From: CAZART01 sp964487555
GTDB taxonomy: Bacteria; Bacteroidota; Rhodothermia; Rhodothermales; VXPQ01
Direction of reading: 5' to 3'
Length of the DNA stretch: 15,405 nucleotides
NCBI GenBank assembly: GCA_964487555.1
Contig: CAZART010000118.1
Span: 1-15,405, forward strand
Shown here piece by piece: positions 13,437 to 15,405 of the stretch. The notes under the pieces are model-generated. The model saw only the letters and a list, made by a program, of their open reading frames with translations. It was not told the DNA's origin and made no database searches. Position 1 is the stretch's first letter. Each line of letters begins with the position of its first letter. The position numbers and the translations under genes are program-made.

Positions 13437-15405
13437 ATGAAGCATCTCTCCGCAGAACGCTGGCATCAAATCGACACGCTCTTCGCCGAGGTGCTTGACC
13501 GGCCTCCGGACGAGCGCACCGCGTTTCTCCGCTACGCCTGCGGTAGTGACGTCGCACTCTATGAGGAGGTTGTCTCCCTGCTCGACCTCGGCGCGGAAGC
13601 GGAGGACGTGCTGGGAGAGTCGGCCACTCCCTACGCCGCATCGCTGCTGAAGGGGCTCGAATCCGAGCTGGCACGCAGCTACGACGAGGCGCTAACCCAT
13701 GTCGGCCCTTACCGCCTCCTCAGGCGCGTAGGGACCGGCGGCATGGGAGCGGTCTACCTGGCCGAACGGTCCGACGGGCAATTCGAGCACCGAGTTGCCC
13801 TCAAGCTTGTAAAGCGGGGCATGGATACCGAAGATATCCTCCGCCGCTTTCACAATGAGCGCCAGATTCTCGCCTCACTGCAGCATCCGAACATAGCGCA
13901 ACTCCACGACGGCGGTGCGGCGGCTGACGGACGCCCTTACCTCGTCATGGAGTACGTCGAGGGCGTGCCGCTCGACCGCTATTGTGATGAGCACAGATTC
14001 GCCGTAGACAGACGGCTCGAACTCTTCCAGACCGTCTGTACGGCCGTGCAGTACGCGCACCGCAATCTGGTCGTCCACCGCGACCTGAAACCGAGCAACA
14101 TCCTGGTTACTGACGACGGTCACGTCAAGCTGCTCGATTTCGGCATTGCCAGGCTGCTGGCGGACGATTCGACACGAGTCCTCACTCGCACAGGGGTGCG
14201 CGTGATGACGCCGGAATTCGCCGCGCCGGAGCAAATCGAAGGCTCGGCTATCACGACTGCCACGGATGTATATGCCCTCGGTGTGCTGCTCTACAAGCTC
14301 CTGACGGGCCATCCGCCTTATGTCGTTGGTGGAGCGACGCCGCGTGAAATCGAAGCTGCCGTCCTGGATCAGAATCCGGACCGGCCCTCCGCGATGGTGT
14401 CCCGAATGCGCACGAAGCAGGGTCCCGAGGACGGCACTTCAACGACCACGCCGACGGAGATCGCGGCCGCCCGATCCACGGACCCGAAGCGCCTGCAACA
14501 CAGGTTGGCGGGCGACCTGGATACGATCCTGCTGAAGGCGCTCCAGAAGGAACCCGCACGTCGCTATCAATCGGCAGAGCAGTTTCACGAGGACATTCAG
14601 CGGCACCTCGCCGGTCTCCCCGTCCGTGCGCGCCCGGACTCACTCCGCTATCGAACGCATAAATTCGTTCGGCGGCACTTCTACGGCGTGGCGGCGGCGA
14701 TCGCGTTCGCCGTCCTCCTCGGCGGATCGGCCGTCGCCCTGGCAGTCCAGCAGAAGGCGACCGCCCATGAACGTGACATAGCTCGCCTGGAGCGCGACAA
14801 GGCGGAGGAGGTCGCTGCGTTTCTGGAAAATCTATTGGCCTCGGCCGATCCGTTCGAACAGGAGCGGCTCGATACACTGCGCGTTCAAGACATGCTCGAT
14901 CGCGGTACCGAGCGCATCCAGAAAGAGTTGGGCGATCGGCCTCTCGTGCAGGCGCAGATGCTCAATGCGGTCGGGCGCGTCTACGACCGGCTGGGTCGCA
15001 GTCAACAGGCTGCCGAGCTGGTCGACCAGGCGCTCGTTACGCGCCGGGAGATCCTTGGCGCGGATCATGGCGACGTGGCGGAAAGTCTGGGTGACCTGGG
15101 CCGAGCGCTCTTCAACCAGGGCAAGTACGACGATGCCGCCGCGCGGCTGCGCGAGGCCCTTGCCCTGCTACAGGGCATGCACGCTCCACCGCGCGAGCAG
15201 GTGGCCGGAGCGATGCGCAGCCTTGGCATGGTCCTGGAGGCGCAGGGCCACCTCGACGAAGCCGAACCGCTCCTTCGCGAGGCTCTCGCGCAGTTCCGCG
15301 AGATACACGGTGAACATCACGTCGAAGTAGCCTCCAGTCTGAGCACCCTTGCATTGATCGCCTGGGCACAAAGCCGCTACGTAGAAGCGGAAGCGCTGCT
15401 GCGTG
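13437..15405 (+). CDS. Transmembrane Ser/Thr protein kinase with TPR repeats (3' partial)
   Basis: The frame is open from ATG 13437 to the end of the window (656 residues seen). The start is the only ATG in frame after the stop at 13425. Residues 1-90 are a helical lead (ERWHQIDTLFAEVLDRPPDERTAFL) usual for these kinases. The catalytic domain runs about 93-385: glycine loop GTGGMGAV (99-106), VALK lysine 123, HRDLKPSN with Asp216, DFG Asp234, APEQ with Glu265, and DVYALGVLLY. All key residues are intact, so it should be active. A single membrane span is at about 415-437, followed by a charged coiled segment and TPR repeats of the 42-residue kinesin-light-chain type from about 500 on, presumably periplasmic. 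It lies downstream of the ECF sigma gene in the same direction, probably an operon, and likely phosphorylates the sigma factor or a partner. Confidence 0.95.
   Translation, partial: MKHLSAERWHQIDTLFAEVLDRPPDERTAFLRYACGSDVALYEEVVSLLDLGAEAEDVLGESATPYAASLLKGLESELARSYDEALTHVGPYRLLRRVGTGGMGAVYLAERSDGQFEHRVALKLVKRGMDTEDILRRFHNERQILASLQHPNIAQLHDGGAAADGRPYLVMEYVEGVPLDRYCDEHRFAVDRRLELFQTVCTAVQYAHRNLVVHRDLKPSNILVTDDGHVKLLDFGIARLLADDSTRVLTRTGVRVMTPEFAAPEQIEGSAITTATDVYALGVLLYKLLTGHPPYVVGGATPREIEAAVLDQNPDRPSAMVSRMRTKQGPEDGTSTTTPTEIAAARSTDPKRLQHRLAGDLDTILLKALQKEPARRYQSAEQFHEDIQRHLAGLPVRARPDSLRYRTHKFVRRHFYGVAAAIAFAVLLGGSAVALAVQQKATAHERDIARLERDKAEEVAAFLENLLASADPFEQERLDTLRVQDMLDRGTERIQKELGDRPLVQAQMLNAVGRVYDRLGRSQQAAELVDQALVTRREILGADHGDVAESLGDLGRALFNQGKYDDAAARLREALALLQGMHAPPREQVAGAMRSLGMVLEAQGHLDEAEPLLREALAQFREIHGEHHVEVASSLSTLALIAWAQSRYVEAEALLR

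Noticed and set aside
13875..14877. Minus-strand frames inside the kinase gene
   Set aside because: The plus frame has every kinase motif in order; the minus frames are shadows.

Overview
The window is about 15.4 kb of GC-rich, protein-coding bacterial DNA with no rRNA or tRNA that I can find. The gene repertoire fits a Rhodothermota/Bacteroidota-type bacterium best: a long two-FtsX-domain (MacB-type) permease with no ATPase beside it, an ECF sigma factor of the TIGR02999 style next to a transmembrane Ser/Thr kinase with TPRs, and a winged-helix regulator fused to a membrane domain. Gemmatimonadota or Acidobacteriota carry similar sets, so the phylum is an inference.

Left part (1-5655) is a patchwork of short genes, relics and long gaps. 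It starts inside a regulator whose winged-helix end runs in frame into a glycine-rich polytopic membrane domain (1-939). A structured 500-bp gap follows, holding an inverted repeat, a perfect 12-bp palindrome, a strong hairpin and a cluster of TTCGTAA repeats. Then comes a lone STAND-type P-loop ATPase (1440-2576), which converges on a small dimeric alpha/beta-barrel-like protein (2721-3011, minus). Further on are the last third of an amidohydrolase (3484-3948, minus, no N-terminal half), an alpha/beta hydrolase of the EstA/salicylate-esterase type (4017-4742, minus), and a 900-bp gap. One part of that gap (about 4815-5060, minus) looks like the 5' end of a decayed group II intron.

Middle part (5656-9102) holds the FtsX-type permease (5656-8046, minus). 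Upstream of it is a broken IS110-family transposase (8131-8830, minus), frameshifted and lacking its C-terminal domain, followed by a very GC-rich non-coding block.

Right part (9103-15405) holds two adjacent minus-strand genes for exported proteins: a three-domain Ig-like protein (9103-10095), preceded by a 763-residue protein (10132-12423) with about ten copies of a 29-residue helical repeat and a C-terminal CARDB-like domain. Divergently transcribed from them are the ECF sigma factor (12750-13322) and a membrane Ser/Thr kinase with TPRs (13437 to the window end, incomplete). The divergent layout suggests, without proving, that the sigma/kinase pair controls the secreted pair. The repeat protein and its partner are the best candidates for something undescribed.
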